Origin: Bacteroidaceae bacterium
Lineage (GTDB): Bacteria > Bacteroidota > Bacteroidia > Bacteroidales > Bacteroidaceae
Direction: 5' to 3'
DNA length: 64,000 nt
Assembly (NCBI GenBank): GCA_017427065.1
Contig: JAFRTL010000006.1
Span: 1-64,000 of the forward strand
A program made the translations under genes and the position numbers. This document shows, one piece after another, positions 39,166 to 47,646 of this stretch (positions are counted from its first letter, which is position 1; every line of letters starts with the position of its first letter). The notes below the pieces were generated by a model. The model made no database searches. It was not told where the DNA came from and worked only from the letters and a program-made list of their open reading frames with translations.

Positions 39166-40152
39166 ATGTCAGCAAAATCGCAACACACCAATATTCTGCT
39201 TGCCGTTTTCGGCTTGATAGCAGTGGCAGCTACAGTAGCAGGTATCGGATTCCTGGCACTTGGTCGTGCTCCTGAGATTATTCAGGGACAAGTGGAAGTT
39301 ACAGAGTATAGGGTTTCAAGCAAGGTCCCTGGCCGTATCCTTGAAATCAGGGTAAAAGAAGGAGATAGAGTACATAAGGGTGATACACTCGCTATTCTGG
39401 AGGCTCCAGACATTCTTGCCAAGCAGCAACAAGCCGAAGCTGTGGAAAGTGCCGCATCTGCCCTCAATGACCAAGCGCGTAATGGTGCCCGTCAGGAGCA
39501 GATACAAGGCGCTTACCAACTTTGGCAACAAGCCAAAGCAGGCCTTGAGATTGCAGAAAAAAGTTATAACCGTGTAAAGCGTCTCTTCGACGAAGGTGTA
39601 GTCAGTGCCCAGAAAGCAGACGAAGCCTTGGCTCAATACAAAGCACTCCAAGCACAGGAAGAAGCAGCCAAGAGTCAGTATGAGATGGCTGTAAATGGTG
39701 CCCGCCAAGAAGAGATACGTGCTGCTCAAGCCCAACTTAACCAAGCCAGAGGTGTAGTGAGCGAAGTCAATTCCTATATTGACGAAACAGTTCAATTAGC
39801 CCAGATGGACGGAGAAGTCAGCGAGATTTATCCAAAGTTGGGAGAATTGGTTGGTACAGGCTCTCCTATCATGACGATTGCCATTACAGAAGATATGTGG
39901 GGCACCTTCAACGTGCGCGAAGACTTACTGAAAGGTATCAAAGTGGGCGACACCTTCAAAGCTTATGTACCTGCATTCGACCAAGAGATTGAAATGAAAG
40001 TTTACTATATGAAAGACGAGGGCAGCTATGCCGTCTGGAAAGCCACTAAGGCCAATGGACAGTATGACCTTAAGACCTTTGAGGTTCGCGCACGCCCAAC
40101 TGCTTCATTTGATGGATTGAAAGCAGGTATGTCATTGATAGTAAAAGAGTGA
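39166..40152 (+). CDS. HlyD/EmrA-family membrane-fusion protein
   Basis: 328 residues. A single N-terminal membrane helix (about 9-30) is followed by a biotinyl-lipoyl-like half motif (VSSKVPGRILEIRVKEGDRVHKGD), a long alpha-hairpin coiled coil (about 75-205, with two NGARQE repeats near 105 and 180) and the closing beta-barrel (AQMDGEVSEIYPKLGELVGTG). It bridges the inner-membrane permeases and the TolC-like duct across the periplasm. It overlaps the next gene's frame only at the stop (ATG 3 bases later). Resembles the YbhG/YhiI type used with ABC-2 drug exporters. Confidence 0.92.
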   Translation: MSAKSQHTNILLAVFGLIAVAATVAGIGFLALGRAPEIIQGQVEVTEYRVSSKVPGRILEIRVKEGDRVHKGDTLAILEAPDILAKQQQAEAVESAASALNDQARNGARQEQIQGAYQLWQQAKAGLEIAEKSYNRVKRLFDEGVVSAQKADEALAQYKALQAQEEAAKSQYEMAVNGARQEEIRAAQAQLNQARGVVSEVNSYIDETVQLAQMDGEVSEIYPKLGELVGTGSPIMTIAITEDMWGTFNVREDLLKGIKVGDTFKAYVPAFDQEIEMKVYYMKDEGSYAVWKATKANGQYDLKTFEVRARPTASFDGLKAGMSLIVKE

Positions 40153-40154
40153 CA

Positions 40155-41324
40155 ATGAGTATTCTGAGCAAAATAGCAAGGATAACGCTACGTGAATTTA
40201 GAATTCATGGGAAGAATCACATCTACATTTTCTGTACGGTGATCTTTCCTCTGTTCTTGATCTTCTTCTTCACCAACTTCCTAGGACAAGGATTGCCAAC
40301 CAATATGCCTGCTGGCATAGTGGACATGGACAATACTTCCACTACGCGAAGGCTTATCCGCATGCTGGATTCTTACCAAAGCTCAGAAGTCGTGGCACAC
40401 TATCCTACGGTGAATGAAGCCCGACAAGCCATGCAAAGAGGGGATATTTATGCTTTCTTCTATTTCCCCAAGGGAACGACTGAAGAACTGTTGGCATCCC
40501 GTCAGCCAAAGATATCATTCTATTATAACAACTCTTTCCTTTTGGCAGGTTCTTTAATGTACAAGGATATGCGTGTGGTAGCTACTCGTGCTGCTGCAGG
40601 TGTAGGACTGGCAAAGATGCAAGCACAAGGTTATACAGAAGACCAGATTATGGCTTTCTTACAGCCTATAGTGGTGGATACTCATCCTACCATAAATCCG
40701 TACTTGAACTATAATTTCTATTTGAGCACCACCATCATTCCTGGTTGCTTGATGCTCTTCATCTTCCTGATTACCGCCTATTCCATTGGTACTGAACTGA
40801 AATTTGGCAAATCCAAAGAATGGATGGCGATGGCCGATAATAACATCCACATTGCCATGTTGGGCAAATTATTACCACAGTTCGTTGTACACCTTATTAT
40901 AGTATTGATCTATTTGGTATATACTTTTGAGATACTCCAATTCCCTCATGCCTGCAGCTTCTGGCAGTTGATTCCATACGGCATACTGCTGGTTGCCGTC
41001 TCTCAGGCCTTTGGTGTCTTTGTCTTCGGATTGATGCCTTCACTTCGCATGTCGATGAGTATCTGCGCCCTATGGGCCATGCTGAGTTTCACCATCTCTG
41101 GATTCGCTTTTCCGTTGGATGCAATGGATCCTCAAATTCAGGCGCTCTCTTGGCTCTTCCCTCTGAGAAGTTTCTTCATGATTTATCAGATGACACTCTT
41201 CAATGGCTATCCTACTTCTTATGCATGGATATACTATGTAGTGCTGATGATATTCCTCGCGTTGCCATTTTTCGTATTGCCTAATATCAAGAAGGCCATG
41301 CTGAAGTTTGTCTATATCCCATAA
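40155..41324 (+). CDS. ABC-2-type transport permease (first of two)
   Basis: 389 residues from the ATG at 40155; a GTG six bases earlier is less likely. One helix at the start (YIFCTVIFPLFLIFFFTNFLG), a large periplasmic domain (about 45-190), then five helices. The ABC-2 core segment is around IPGCLMLFIFLITAYSIG and SFTISGFAFPLDAMDPQIQA. This is the YbhS/YhhJ-like architecture of drug or lipid exporters. It is paired with a second permease, a HlyD-like adaptor and a TolC-like protein. No ATP-binding subunit is encoded in the operon. Confidence 0.9.
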   Translation: MSILSKIARITLREFRIHGKNHIYIFCTVIFPLFLIFFFTNFLGQGLPTNMPAGIVDMDNTSTTRRLIRMLDSYQSSEVVAHYPTVNEARQAMQRGDIYAFFYFPKGTTEELLASRQPKISFYYNNSFLLAGSLMYKDMRVVATRAAAGVGLAKMQAQGYTEDQIMAFLQPIVVDTHPTINPYLNYNFYLSTTIIPGCLMLFIFLITAYSIGTELKFGKSKEWMAMADNNIHIAMLGKLLPQFVVHLIIVLIYLVYTFEILQFPHACSFWQLIPYGILLVAVSQAFGVFVFGLMPSLRMSMSICALWAMLSFTISGFAFPLDAMDPQIQALSWLFPLRSFFMIYQMTLFNGYPTSYAWIYYVVLMIFLALPFFVLPNIKKAMLKFVYIP

Positions 41325-41335
41325 TAGTAACGACC

Positions 41336-42610
41336 ATGATAGATAGAGAAAGTTTAATTGGCCGCATCAAGGAAGGATTCCACGACATGCTTTACATCTG
41401 GTCGTATGAGATGAAGCAGGTCTTCAAGGACGAGGGTGTACTGATTTTCTTTATTCTCGTACCCCTACTCTATCCATTGCTCTATTCTTGGGCTTACAAT
41501 AACGAAGTGGTACAAGATGCTCCTGTTGTGGCAGTCGATCAGTCTCACAGTTCATTAAGCCGTGATTTCCTGCGTCGCTGTGACGGTACTCAAGGCGTCA
41601 AGATCGTAGCATACGCTGCAGACATGGAAGAAGCGAAGGAAGTGATGCGCCAACAAGGTGCCCGTGGTATCATCTATATTCCAAGCGAATTCTCTGACCA
41701 ACTGAATCGAATGGAACAAACGCATGTCAGCATCTACACAGACATGAGTGGCATTCTGTACTACAAACAGATTTTGATTACTACCACAAATATCTCGCTC
41801 GATCTGGGTGCCGATTTACAACTAATGAAACTAGGCAATTATACCACCCGTGAAGATGAGATCAGTACAGCTCCTCTTCAGTATGAAGACATACCTATGT
41901 TCAATCCTGCAGGAGGATATGGCAGTTTCCTACTACCTGCCGTCTTGGCTTTGATTCTCCAGCAAACATTGATACTGGGCATTGGTCTGTCTGCTGGAAC
42001 GGCACGCGAAGAGAACAAACATGAAGCCTTAATTCCTATCAGCAGACATTACAATGGCATTTTCCGTATTGTTTTCGGAAAATCCATTTGCTATTTCATG
42101 ATATATGCTGTCATTGGATCATACATTACGATGGTGATACCCCTGCTGTTTCATTTCCCTCAATTATTGCATCTGAAAGATTTAGTTGCCATCATGATCC
42201 CTTATCTTTTGGCATGTATTTTCTTCGGCATGACCCTATCAGCCATGGTACGTTATCGTGAGAATGTCATTCTGCTCATTGTCTTTACTTCCCTGCCCCT
42301 ACTCTTCCTTAGTGGCATTTCTTGGCCTGGGAGTGCCATACACGGAGCATGGAAAGGCATCTCCTACCTTTTCCCCTCTACATTTGGAGTTAATGCCTAT
42401 GTAAAGATGAACAACATGGGAGCATTGCTAAACGATGTCCATTTTGAATACAGAGCACTCTGGCTTCAGACTGGCGCCTACTTCTTCACAGCATGTGCCG
42501 TTTACCGCCATCAAATCATTCTTTCTCATAAGCGTCATCTTGAGCGTAAGTATCAGGAAGAACAGAGAGACCAACTATCTGAATACACTACTGCCAAGGT
42601 CGCCGAGTGA
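41336..42610 (+). CDS. ABC-2-type transport permease (second of two)
   Basis: 424 residues. Same layout as the previous gene: an N-terminal helix (VLIFFILVPLLYPLLYSWAY), a periplasmic domain (about 55-200), and a C-terminal helix bundle with YGSFLLPAVLALILQQTLILGIG and LLFLSGISWPGSAIHG. It starts 11 bases after its partner. The two permeases probably form a heterodimer. They need an ABC ATPase that must be encoded elsewhere, unless the pair works differently. It is the last gene of the export operon. Confidence 0.9.
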   Translation: MIDRESLIGRIKEGFHDMLYIWSYEMKQVFKDEGVLIFFILVPLLYPLLYSWAYNNEVVQDAPVVAVDQSHSSLSRDFLRRCDGTQGVKIVAYAADMEEAKEVMRQQGARGIIYIPSEFSDQLNRMEQTHVSIYTDMSGILYYKQILITTTNISLDLGADLQLMKLGNYTTREDEISTAPLQYEDIPMFNPAGGYGSFLLPAVLALILQQTLILGIGLSAGTAREENKHEALIPISRHYNGIFRIVFGKSICYFMIYAVIGSYITMVIPLLFHFPQLLHLKDLVAIMIPYLLACIFFGMTLSAMVRYRENVILLIVFTSLPLLFLSGISWPGSAIHGAWKGISYLFPSTFGVNAYVKMNNMGALLNDVHFEYRALWLQTGAYFFTACAVYRHQIILSHKRHLERKYQEEQRDQLSEYTTAKVAE

Positions 42611-42671
42611 AAAAGTTGGGCTTTCATGAAAAATAATTGCGCAAATATTTAAGATTTGTGAAAACATTTCG

Positions 42672-42679
42672 TATCTTTG
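42672..42679 (+). promoter_or_regulatory. -7 promoter element of the serine palmitoyltransferase gene
   Basis: TATCTTTG, a perfect -7 box, lies 65 bases before the ATG. The only nearby TTG is too close to serve as -33. Confidence 0.6.
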
Positions 42680-42743
42680 CAGCCTGTTTGGACGTGAACA
42701 GGTCGGAGAAATAAAGATTAAGTAAAATTTTAAATCATTTTCA

Positions 42744-43931
42744 ATGAGTTTACTTTCTGACAAACTAGGTAAATATGACTTGCCCCAACAATACATCGCT
42801 AAAGGGGTTTATCCATATTTCCGTGTTATCAATAGTCACCAAGACACAGAGGTCATGATAGAAGGCAAGAAGATCCTGATGTTTGGATCCAATGCTTACA
42901 TGGGCCTTACCTATGATCAGCGAATCATCAATGCTGCTATAGAAGCTACTAAAATATATGGTACGGGATGCGCTGGCTCTCGTTTCTTAAACGGCACACT
43001 GGATATTCATGTGCAATTGGAAAAGGAACTTGCCGCTTTCGTTGGAAAGGAAGATGCCTTGTGCTTCTCCACAGGCTTCACCGTAAACGAAGGTGTGATT
43101 CCTGCCATGTTGGGTAGAGGCGACTATGTCATCTGCGATGACAGAGACCATGCTTCTATCGTTGATGGTCGCCGCCTTTCATTCGCTACACAGTTGAAGT
43201 ATAAACACAATGACATGGAGTCCCTGGAGAAGGAGCTTCAGAAGTGTGATCCTAATGCCATCAAGCTGATCGTAGTGGACGGTGTGTTCTCTATGGAGGG
43301 CGACCTTTGCAACCTGCCTGAAATTGTGAAGCTCAAGAAGAAATACAATGCTGCCATCTATGTGGATGAGGCACATGGTCTTGGAGTATTCGGCAAAGAC
43401 GGACGTGGTGTTTGTGATCACTTTGGTTTGACTGATGAAGTGGACCTCATTATGGGTACCTTCAGCAAATCATTGGCATCCCTCGGTGGTTTCATTGCTG
43501 CCGATAAGAAGATCATCAACTTCCTGCGTCATCATTCACGCTCATACATCTTCCAAGCCAGCATGACACCTGCTGCCACTGCTGCTACATTGGAAGCTCT
43601 ACATATTATCCAGAACTCTCCTGAACGCATCAAGAATCTTTGGGAAATAACCAACTATGCATTGAAGAAATTCCGTGATGCTGGTTTTGAGATTGGAGCT
43701 ACAGAATCTCCTATCATCCCATTGTATGTACGCGACGAAGAAAAGACCTTCGTGGTGACTAAGATGGCGTTTGATGAGGGAATCTTCATTAACCCTGTGA
43801 TTCCTCCAGCATGCGCACCACAAGATACGTTGGTTCGTTTTGCGTTGATGGCTACTCATACCAAAGAGCAGGTAGATATCGCTGTTGAGAAGCTTTCGAA
43901 ATGCTTCAAGACTTTGGGACTGCTTAAATAG
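42744..43931 (+). CDS. spt: Serine palmitoyltransferase (sphingolipid synthesis)
   Basis: 395 residues, an alpha-oxoamine synthase. MFGSNAYMGLTYDQRIINAA, YGTGCAGSRFLNGTLDIHVQLE, the Asp-rich VYDEAH-type IYVDEAHGLGVFG, and the PLP lysine at Lys242 in GTFSKSLASLGGF are all present. Among family members (KBL, BioF, HemA, SPT) the Bacteroidetes sphingolipid enzyme fits best: it starts LLSDKLGKYDLPQQYIAKGVYPYF and has long-chain acyl-binding features. It condenses serine with palmitoyl-CoA to 3-ketodihydrosphingosine. It stands alone with its own promoter, and its stop codon leads directly into a GTTTAGG heptamer array. Confidence 0.9.
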   Translation: MSLLSDKLGKYDLPQQYIAKGVYPYFRVINSHQDTEVMIEGKKILMFGSNAYMGLTYDQRIINAAIEATKIYGTGCAGSRFLNGTLDIHVQLEKELAAFVGKEDALCFSTGFTVNEGVIPAMLGRGDYVICDDRDHASIVDGRRLSFATQLKYKHNDMESLEKELQKCDPNAIKLIVVDGVFSMEGDLCNLPEIVKLKKKYNAAIYVDEAHGLGVFGKDGRGVCDHFGLTDEVDLIMGTFSKSLASLGGFIAADKKIINFLRHHSRSYIFQASMTPAATAATLEALHIIQNSPERIKNLWEITNYALKKFRDAGFEIGATESPIIPLYVRDEEKTFVVTKMAFDEGIFINPVIPPACAPQDTLVRFALMATHTKEQVDIAVEKLSKCFKTLGLLK

Positions 43932-43965
43932 TTTAGGGTTTAGGGTTTAGAGTTTAGAGCTAAGA
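43931..43965. repeat. Tandem GTTTAGG/GTTTAGA heptamers after the serine palmitoyltransferase gene
   Basis: Four in-phase units (GTTTAGG twice, GTTTAGA twice) and one variant start inside the stop codon region. This is the reverse strand of the word seen at 10311. Confidence 0.88.
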
Positions 43966-44012
43966 GATTAGGAAAAATATAGATAAAGTTTTTTCATGGT
44001 TATTATAGGTTT

Positions 44013-44047
44013 AACAGAGGCTTCGCCGAGATGGCGCGGCCTTTGTT
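44013..44047. terminator. Bidirectional hairpin between convergent spt and yihA
   Basis: A 15-base stem with three mismatches (AACAGAGGCTTCGCC with GGCGCGGCCTTTGTT) has a 5-base loop. It sits between convergent genes. Confidence 0.6.
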
Positions 44048-44048
44048 T

Positions 44049-44648
44049 TTATTGTAAGCTCTTGTTTACCTGATCAATGTAATTTAATATCTCCTCTTTT
44101 CCTGTACCCTTTTCTGAAGATGATAGGAAATAAGGAGGCAGTTCTTCCCAACTCTCCCGCAGCACGTTGAGAACCGTTTCCACATTTTCATTCACCTTAG
44201 CCTTACTCAATTTATCTACTTTCGTAAAGATGATGCCAAATGGAACCCCGTTCTCTCCCAACCATGTAATAAACTCCATATCTATCTTTTGTGGAGACAA
44301 GCGACTGTCTATCAACACGAATAAACTTGTCAGCTGTTCACGCCCTAATATATAGTTGCGTATGATATCTGAGATTTTCCCCTGTGTTTTCTGATTACGC
44401 TTCGCATAACCATAACCAGGCAAATCCACCAAATACCATTTTTTGTCAATGATAAAATGATTGATCAGCAACGTCTTTCCAGGTGTGGATGAAGTCATGG
44501 CCAATCCCTTATGACCTGTAAGCATATTGATGAGACTGGACTTCCCCACATTAGAACGTCCTATAAAAGCATACTCAGGCAATCCGTCCTGTGGACACTT
44601 ATTCACATCGGTATTACTGATTACAAATTCCGAACTATTAATTTTCAT
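44049..44648 (-). CDS. yihA: Ribosome-biogenesis GTPase YihA/YsxC (EngB)
   Basis: 199 residues from the ATG at 44648 ([12 protein letters not shown]); the longer frame runs further back into lipB. The G motifs are complete: G1 [11 protein letters not shown]2 region TSSTPGKT, G3 [10 protein letters not shown]4 FTKVDKL and G5 SSSEKGTG. It is an essential GTPase of large-subunit assembly. Its start overlaps the end of lipB by 11 bases, so the two are coupled. Length is normal for the family. Confidence 0.95.
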   Translation of the reverse strand: MKINSSEFVISNTDVNKCPQDGLPEYAFIGRSNVGKSSLINMLTGHKGLAMTSSTPGKTLLINHFIIDKKWYLVDLPGYGYAKRNQKTQGKISDIIRNYILGREQLTSLFVLIDSRLSPQKIDMEFITWLGENGVPFGIIFTKVDKLSKAKVNENVETVLNVLRESWEELPPYFLSSSEKGTGKEEILNYIDQVNKSLQ

Positions 44649-45309
44649 TAGGAAGGTATTTTTTAAGTTCATACAACAATCTCTCTCTCACTTCTTCAAA
44701 GGACACCTCTCTGCCAAGTTCCTTTTGCAGGGAAGTCACCCCTTTGTCCACAAAGCCACACGGATTGATATAACTGAAATATCTTAAATCCGTATTTACA
44801 TTGAGCGCCAAACCATGCATCGTACAATAGTGACTACTTCTTACCCCTATCGCACAAATTTTCCGAGCCTTTGGTCCGTCACCGTCCAACCACACACCTG
44901 TAGCCTTCTCCACTCTGCCAGCAGGAATGCCGTAAGAAGCACACACAGAGATCACTGCCTCTTCCAATAAGTGAACATACCCCTTCAGACCCAATCCGTA
45001 GTTCTCCAGATCCAAAATAGGATAGCAGACCAACTGTCCTGGTCCATGGTAAGTCACATCTCCTCCACGATCTATGTGGTAATAGGTGGCTCCTATACGC
45101 TGAAGCTGTTGTTCACTCATCAGCATATTCTGCTCCTTACCACTTCTCCCGATGGTATATACATGAGGATGTTGGCAGGTGATAATCCGTCCATCTGTGG
45201 ACTTACCCTGCTTTTTGGCCTCTACCAATGCCTCGAAAAGCACTGTCTGTCGCTTCCATGCTTCAGCATAAGGCACCAATCCCCAATCTTCTTCAATTAA
45301 TAGTGGCAT
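44638..45309 (-). CDS. lipB: Octanoyltransferase LipB
   Basis: 223 residues. Motifs are [17 protein letters not shown], the substrate pocket [42 protein letters not shown] with the catalytic Lys, and INPCGF with the catalytic Cys. It moves octanoyl groups from acyl-carrier protein to lipoate-dependent enzymes. Such an enzyme is relevant here because GcvP, 2.3 kb away, works with lipoylated GcvH, but no operon link exists. A -7 box (TATTTTTG on the minus strand, 45332-45339) lies 22 bases upstream. Confidence 0.95.
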   Translation of the reverse strand: MPLLIEEDWGLVPYAEAWKRQTVLFEALVEAKKQGKSTDGRIITCQHPHVYTIGRSGKEQNMLMSEQQLQRIGATYYHIDRGGDVTYHGPGQLVCYPILDLENYGLGLKGYVHLLEEAVISVCASYGIPAGRVEKATGVWLDGDGPKARKICAIGVRSSHYCTMHGLALNVNTDLRYFSYINPCGFVDKGVTSLQKELGREVSFEEVRERLLYELKKYLPNEN

Positions 45310-45383
45310 AAGCTACTTGTATAAATCTCTACAAAAATACAAATATTTTTACTAAAACGCATCATTTCTTCATTTAGAAGTCT

Positions 45384-45391
45384 TATCTTTG
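45384..45391 (+). promoter_or_regulatory. -7 promoter element of the lipoprotein-rsmG operon
   Basis: TATCTTTG lies 37 bases before the lipoprotein ATG. It shares a 119-base gap with the divergent lipB promoter. Confidence 0.6.
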
Positions 45392-45428
45392 TAAAGGTAG
45401 AATTAATTTGCATACGACAATAATATTT

Positions 45429-46280
45429 ATGCGTTTCCAGATACTATTTTTACATACAATAGCCCTGGTGCTGGCATGTCTTCTGAATGCCTCATGCAGT
45501 CCTCATTCTCTTGATGTCGGAGGGATAGAAACTACTGAGATTAACATAGATCAAACTACGCATTTATTTCAGGATGAGCAGAAACCCGCTGCTCATGAGG
45601 AGATTCGTTTCACCTATATCACAGATGTGAGGGATGAACGGATGAGGGATTCCCTCAACCGCATCTTCGTGGAGAAGACCTTCGGAGAGAAATACCGTCA
45701 GATACCAGCAGAGGAAGCACCTGCCAAGTATGCAGACGACTATGCGAAAACCTATCGCAACGATTTGGAGAGTTCGTACCTTGAGGATGAGAAAAACACT
45801 GATAGCGATGTCATTACCTCCTGGTATAGCTACGAAGAGAGCATCCAGAGCGCCGTAGAACGCTATCAGAAGAACACCCTGCTTGTTTATAGGGTGAATA
45901 TGTATGCCTATACGGGAGGCGTTCATGGCATGCATGGCACTTTCTACACCAATATCGATTTGCACAACTTACGTATCATCACACTGAGTGATCTGTTCAA
46001 ATCTGGATATGAAGAGCCTCTGACCAACTTGATTTGTGAACAGCTGATGAAAGACATTGAGGTTGAAAGCTTAGAAGAACTGGAAGATCAAGGGTTTGGT
46101 CCTATAGATGAGATAAAACCTACGGAGAACTTTGTCATCTATGCAGATAGCATTGAGTTTCTATACAACGTCTATGAGATCGCCCCTTATGCCTATGGAG
46201 CCATCAGCGTAGTCATACCATACGAAACCTTGAGACCGTTGCTGAATACGGATTATCTAATCGTAAAGAGACAGCTATGA
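45429..46280 (+). CDS. DUF4163/DUF3298-type lipoprotein
   Basis: 283 residues from the ATG at 45429. A lipoprotein signal ends in LLNASC (Cys at about 23). The rest resembles the DUF4163 plus DUF3298 (RsiV/PdaC-like) pair: VYRVNMYAYTGGVHGMHGTFYTNIDLHNLRIITLSDLF is the hallmark, followed by FVIYADSIEFLYNVYEIAPYAYGAISVVIPYETL. Proteins of this fold bind or cut peptidoglycan-related substrates or sense lysozyme in other bacteria; its role here is unknown. The stop overlaps the rsmG start by 4 bases. Confidence 0.82.
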   Translation: MRFQILFLHTIALVLACLLNASCSPHSLDVGGIETTEINIDQTTHLFQDEQKPAAHEEIRFTYITDVRDERMRDSLNRIFVEKTFGEKYRQIPAEEAPAKYADDYAKTYRNDLESSYLEDEKNTDSDVITSWYSYEESIQSAVERYQKNTLLVYRVNMYAYTGGVHGMHGTFYTNIDLHNLRIITLSDLFKSGYEEPLTNLICEQLMKDIEVESLEELEDQGFGPIDEIKPTENFVIYADSIEFLYNVYEIAPYAYGAISVVIPYETLRPLLNTDYLIVKRQL

Positions 46281-46900
46281 ATGCTTTAATCGCCAAATAT
46301 TTCCTCAATCTGACGGATGTGCAGCAAACACAGTTTGATGCGCTGGATGCACTCTATACCGACTGGAATGCCAAAATCAATGTCATTTCCCGAAAAGACA
46401 TTCAGAACTTATACGAGCATCACGTGCTGCATTCTCTTGGCATCGCCAAGATCATCACCTTTACGCCCAATACAGAAGTGATGGATTTAGGGACTGGTGG
46501 TGGTTTCCCTGGCATCCCACTTGCCATTATGTTTCCGGAAGTAAAGTTTCATCTGGTAGACAGTATCGGAAAGAAGGTGCGCGTGGCTGCCGATATTGCC
46601 TCCCAATTAGGACTAAAGAATGTAACCACTGCCCATAGCCGCGCTGAAGATGAAAAGCATCTGTTCGATTTTGTAGTTAGTCGTGCAGTAATGCCTTTAA
46701 GCGGACTTATCAGGATCTGTCGTAAGAATATCAAGCGCAGTCAGCAGAATCCCCTGCCCAACGGTTTGATTTGTCTGAAGGGAGGAGAATTGGAAGAAGA
46801 GTCGCATCTTTTCAAGCATACCACTACCATCTGGAATCTGAGCGATTTCTTCAGTGAAGAATTTTTCGAGACCAAAAAGGTGGTGCATGTGGGACTTTAA
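46277..46900 (+). CDS. rsmG: 16S rRNA (guanine527-N7)-methyltransferase RsmG
   Basis: 207 residues. It begins with the GidB-type helix KYFLNLTDVQQTQFDALDALYTDWNAKINVISRKD and has the SAM motif VMDLGTGGGFPGIPLAI, then the VDSIGKKVRVAADIASQLGL and DFVVSRAVMPLSGLI segments. It methylates G527 of 16S rRNA. It overlaps the upstream lipoprotein gene (ATGA) and is followed by two ATTGAAC heptamers. All motifs are present; length is standard. Confidence 0.95.
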   Translation: MNALIAKYFLNLTDVQQTQFDALDALYTDWNAKINVISRKDIQNLYEHHVLHSLGIAKIITFTPNTEVMDLGTGGGFPGIPLAIMFPEVKFHLVDSIGKKVRVAADIASQLGLKNVTTAHSRAEDEKHLFDFVVSRAVMPLSGLIRICRKNIKRSQQNPLPNGLICLKGGELEEESHLFKHTTTIWNLSDFFSEEFFETKKVVHVGL

Positions 46901-46904
46901 TAAC

Positions 46905-46918
46905 ATTGAACATTGAAT
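46905..46918. repeat. Two ATTGAAC-type heptamers after rsmG
   Basis: ATTGAAC and ATTGAAT lie in phase in the 34-base gap between rsmG and the MBL hydrolase gene. Confidence 0.7.
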
Positions 46919-46934
46919 AAAAATATAACAATAT

Positions 46935-47576
46935 ATGAAGATAAAGCGTTTTGAATTCAATATGTTTCCTGTAAATACTTACGTATTATGGGATGAAACA
47001 AATGAAGCGGTCATCATAGACCCTGGATGCTATTACCAAGAAGAGAGAATAGCTTTGAAGGAGTTTATCGAAGAACAAAACCTACAAGTGAAACATTTGC
47101 TGAATACACATCTGCACATTGACCATATCTGCGGAAATCCTTTTGTAGAGAAAACGTGGAACTTGAAATCAGAGGCCAATGAACTTGATGAGTTTTGGGT
47201 AGAAGAAGCCCCGAAACAGAGTCGTATGTTCGGACTTTCCTTACCAGAGACACCAGCCTTGCCTGCTGTTCATCTGCACGATGGCGACTTTGTTACTTTC
47301 GGAAATACCAAGCTGGAAGTCATCCATATTCCTGGTCACTCCCCTGGAAGTATCGTTTTCTATTGCCATGAAGCCCATTGTATGTTCTCTGGTGATGTAC
47401 TGTTCCAAGGAAGCATAGGCAGAGCCGACCTTGCTGGAGGTAATTTCGATACCTTGATAGACGGTATTTGCAGCAAACTGTTCATTCTGCCCAATGAGAC
47501 TGTGGTATATCCAGGACATGGAGCTCCTACGACCATTGGCAACGAGAAAGAAGAAAACCCCTTTTTTAGAAGATAA
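46935..47576 (+). CDS. Metallo-beta-lactamase-fold hydrolase (glyoxalase II-like)
   Basis: 213 residues. The metal-binding motif is THLHIDHICGNPF, with later ligands in IPGHSPGSIVFY, SGDVLFQGSIGRADLAGG and VYPGHGAPTTIGNEKEENPF. This is the small glyoxalase-II-like branch common next to rsmG-type housekeeping genes. It probably hydrolyses a thioester or similar; the physiological substrate is unknown. It is cytoplasmic and co-directional with rsmG and gcvP. All metal ligands are in place. Confidence 0.92.
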   Translation: MKIKRFEFNMFPVNTYVLWDETNEAVIIDPGCYYQEERIALKEFIEEQNLQVKHLLNTHLHIDHICGNPFVEKTWNLKSEANELDEFWVEEAPKQSRMFGLSLPETPALPAVHLHDGDFVTFGNTKLEVIHIPGHSPGSIVFYCHEAHCMFSGDVLFQGSIGRADLAGGNFDTLIDGICSKLFILPNETVVYPGHGAPTTIGNEKEENPFFRR

Positions 47577-47586
47577 GGGATGAGGT

Positions 47587-47614
47587 ATTGAGCATTGAGC
47601 ATTGAACATTAAAT
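47587..47614. repeat. Tandem ATTGAGC/ATTGAAC heptamers upstream of gcvP
   Basis: ATTGAGC twice, ATTGAAC and ATTAAAT lie in phase, 10 bases after the MBL gene stop and 32 before the gcvP ATG. Confidence 0.85.
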
Positions 47615-47646
47615 AAATAATAAACAATATACATAAGATTTATTCT

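Noticed and set aside
47577..47646. Glycine riboswitch before gcvP
   Set aside because: Only 70 bases, largely heptamer repeat; too short for the motif.
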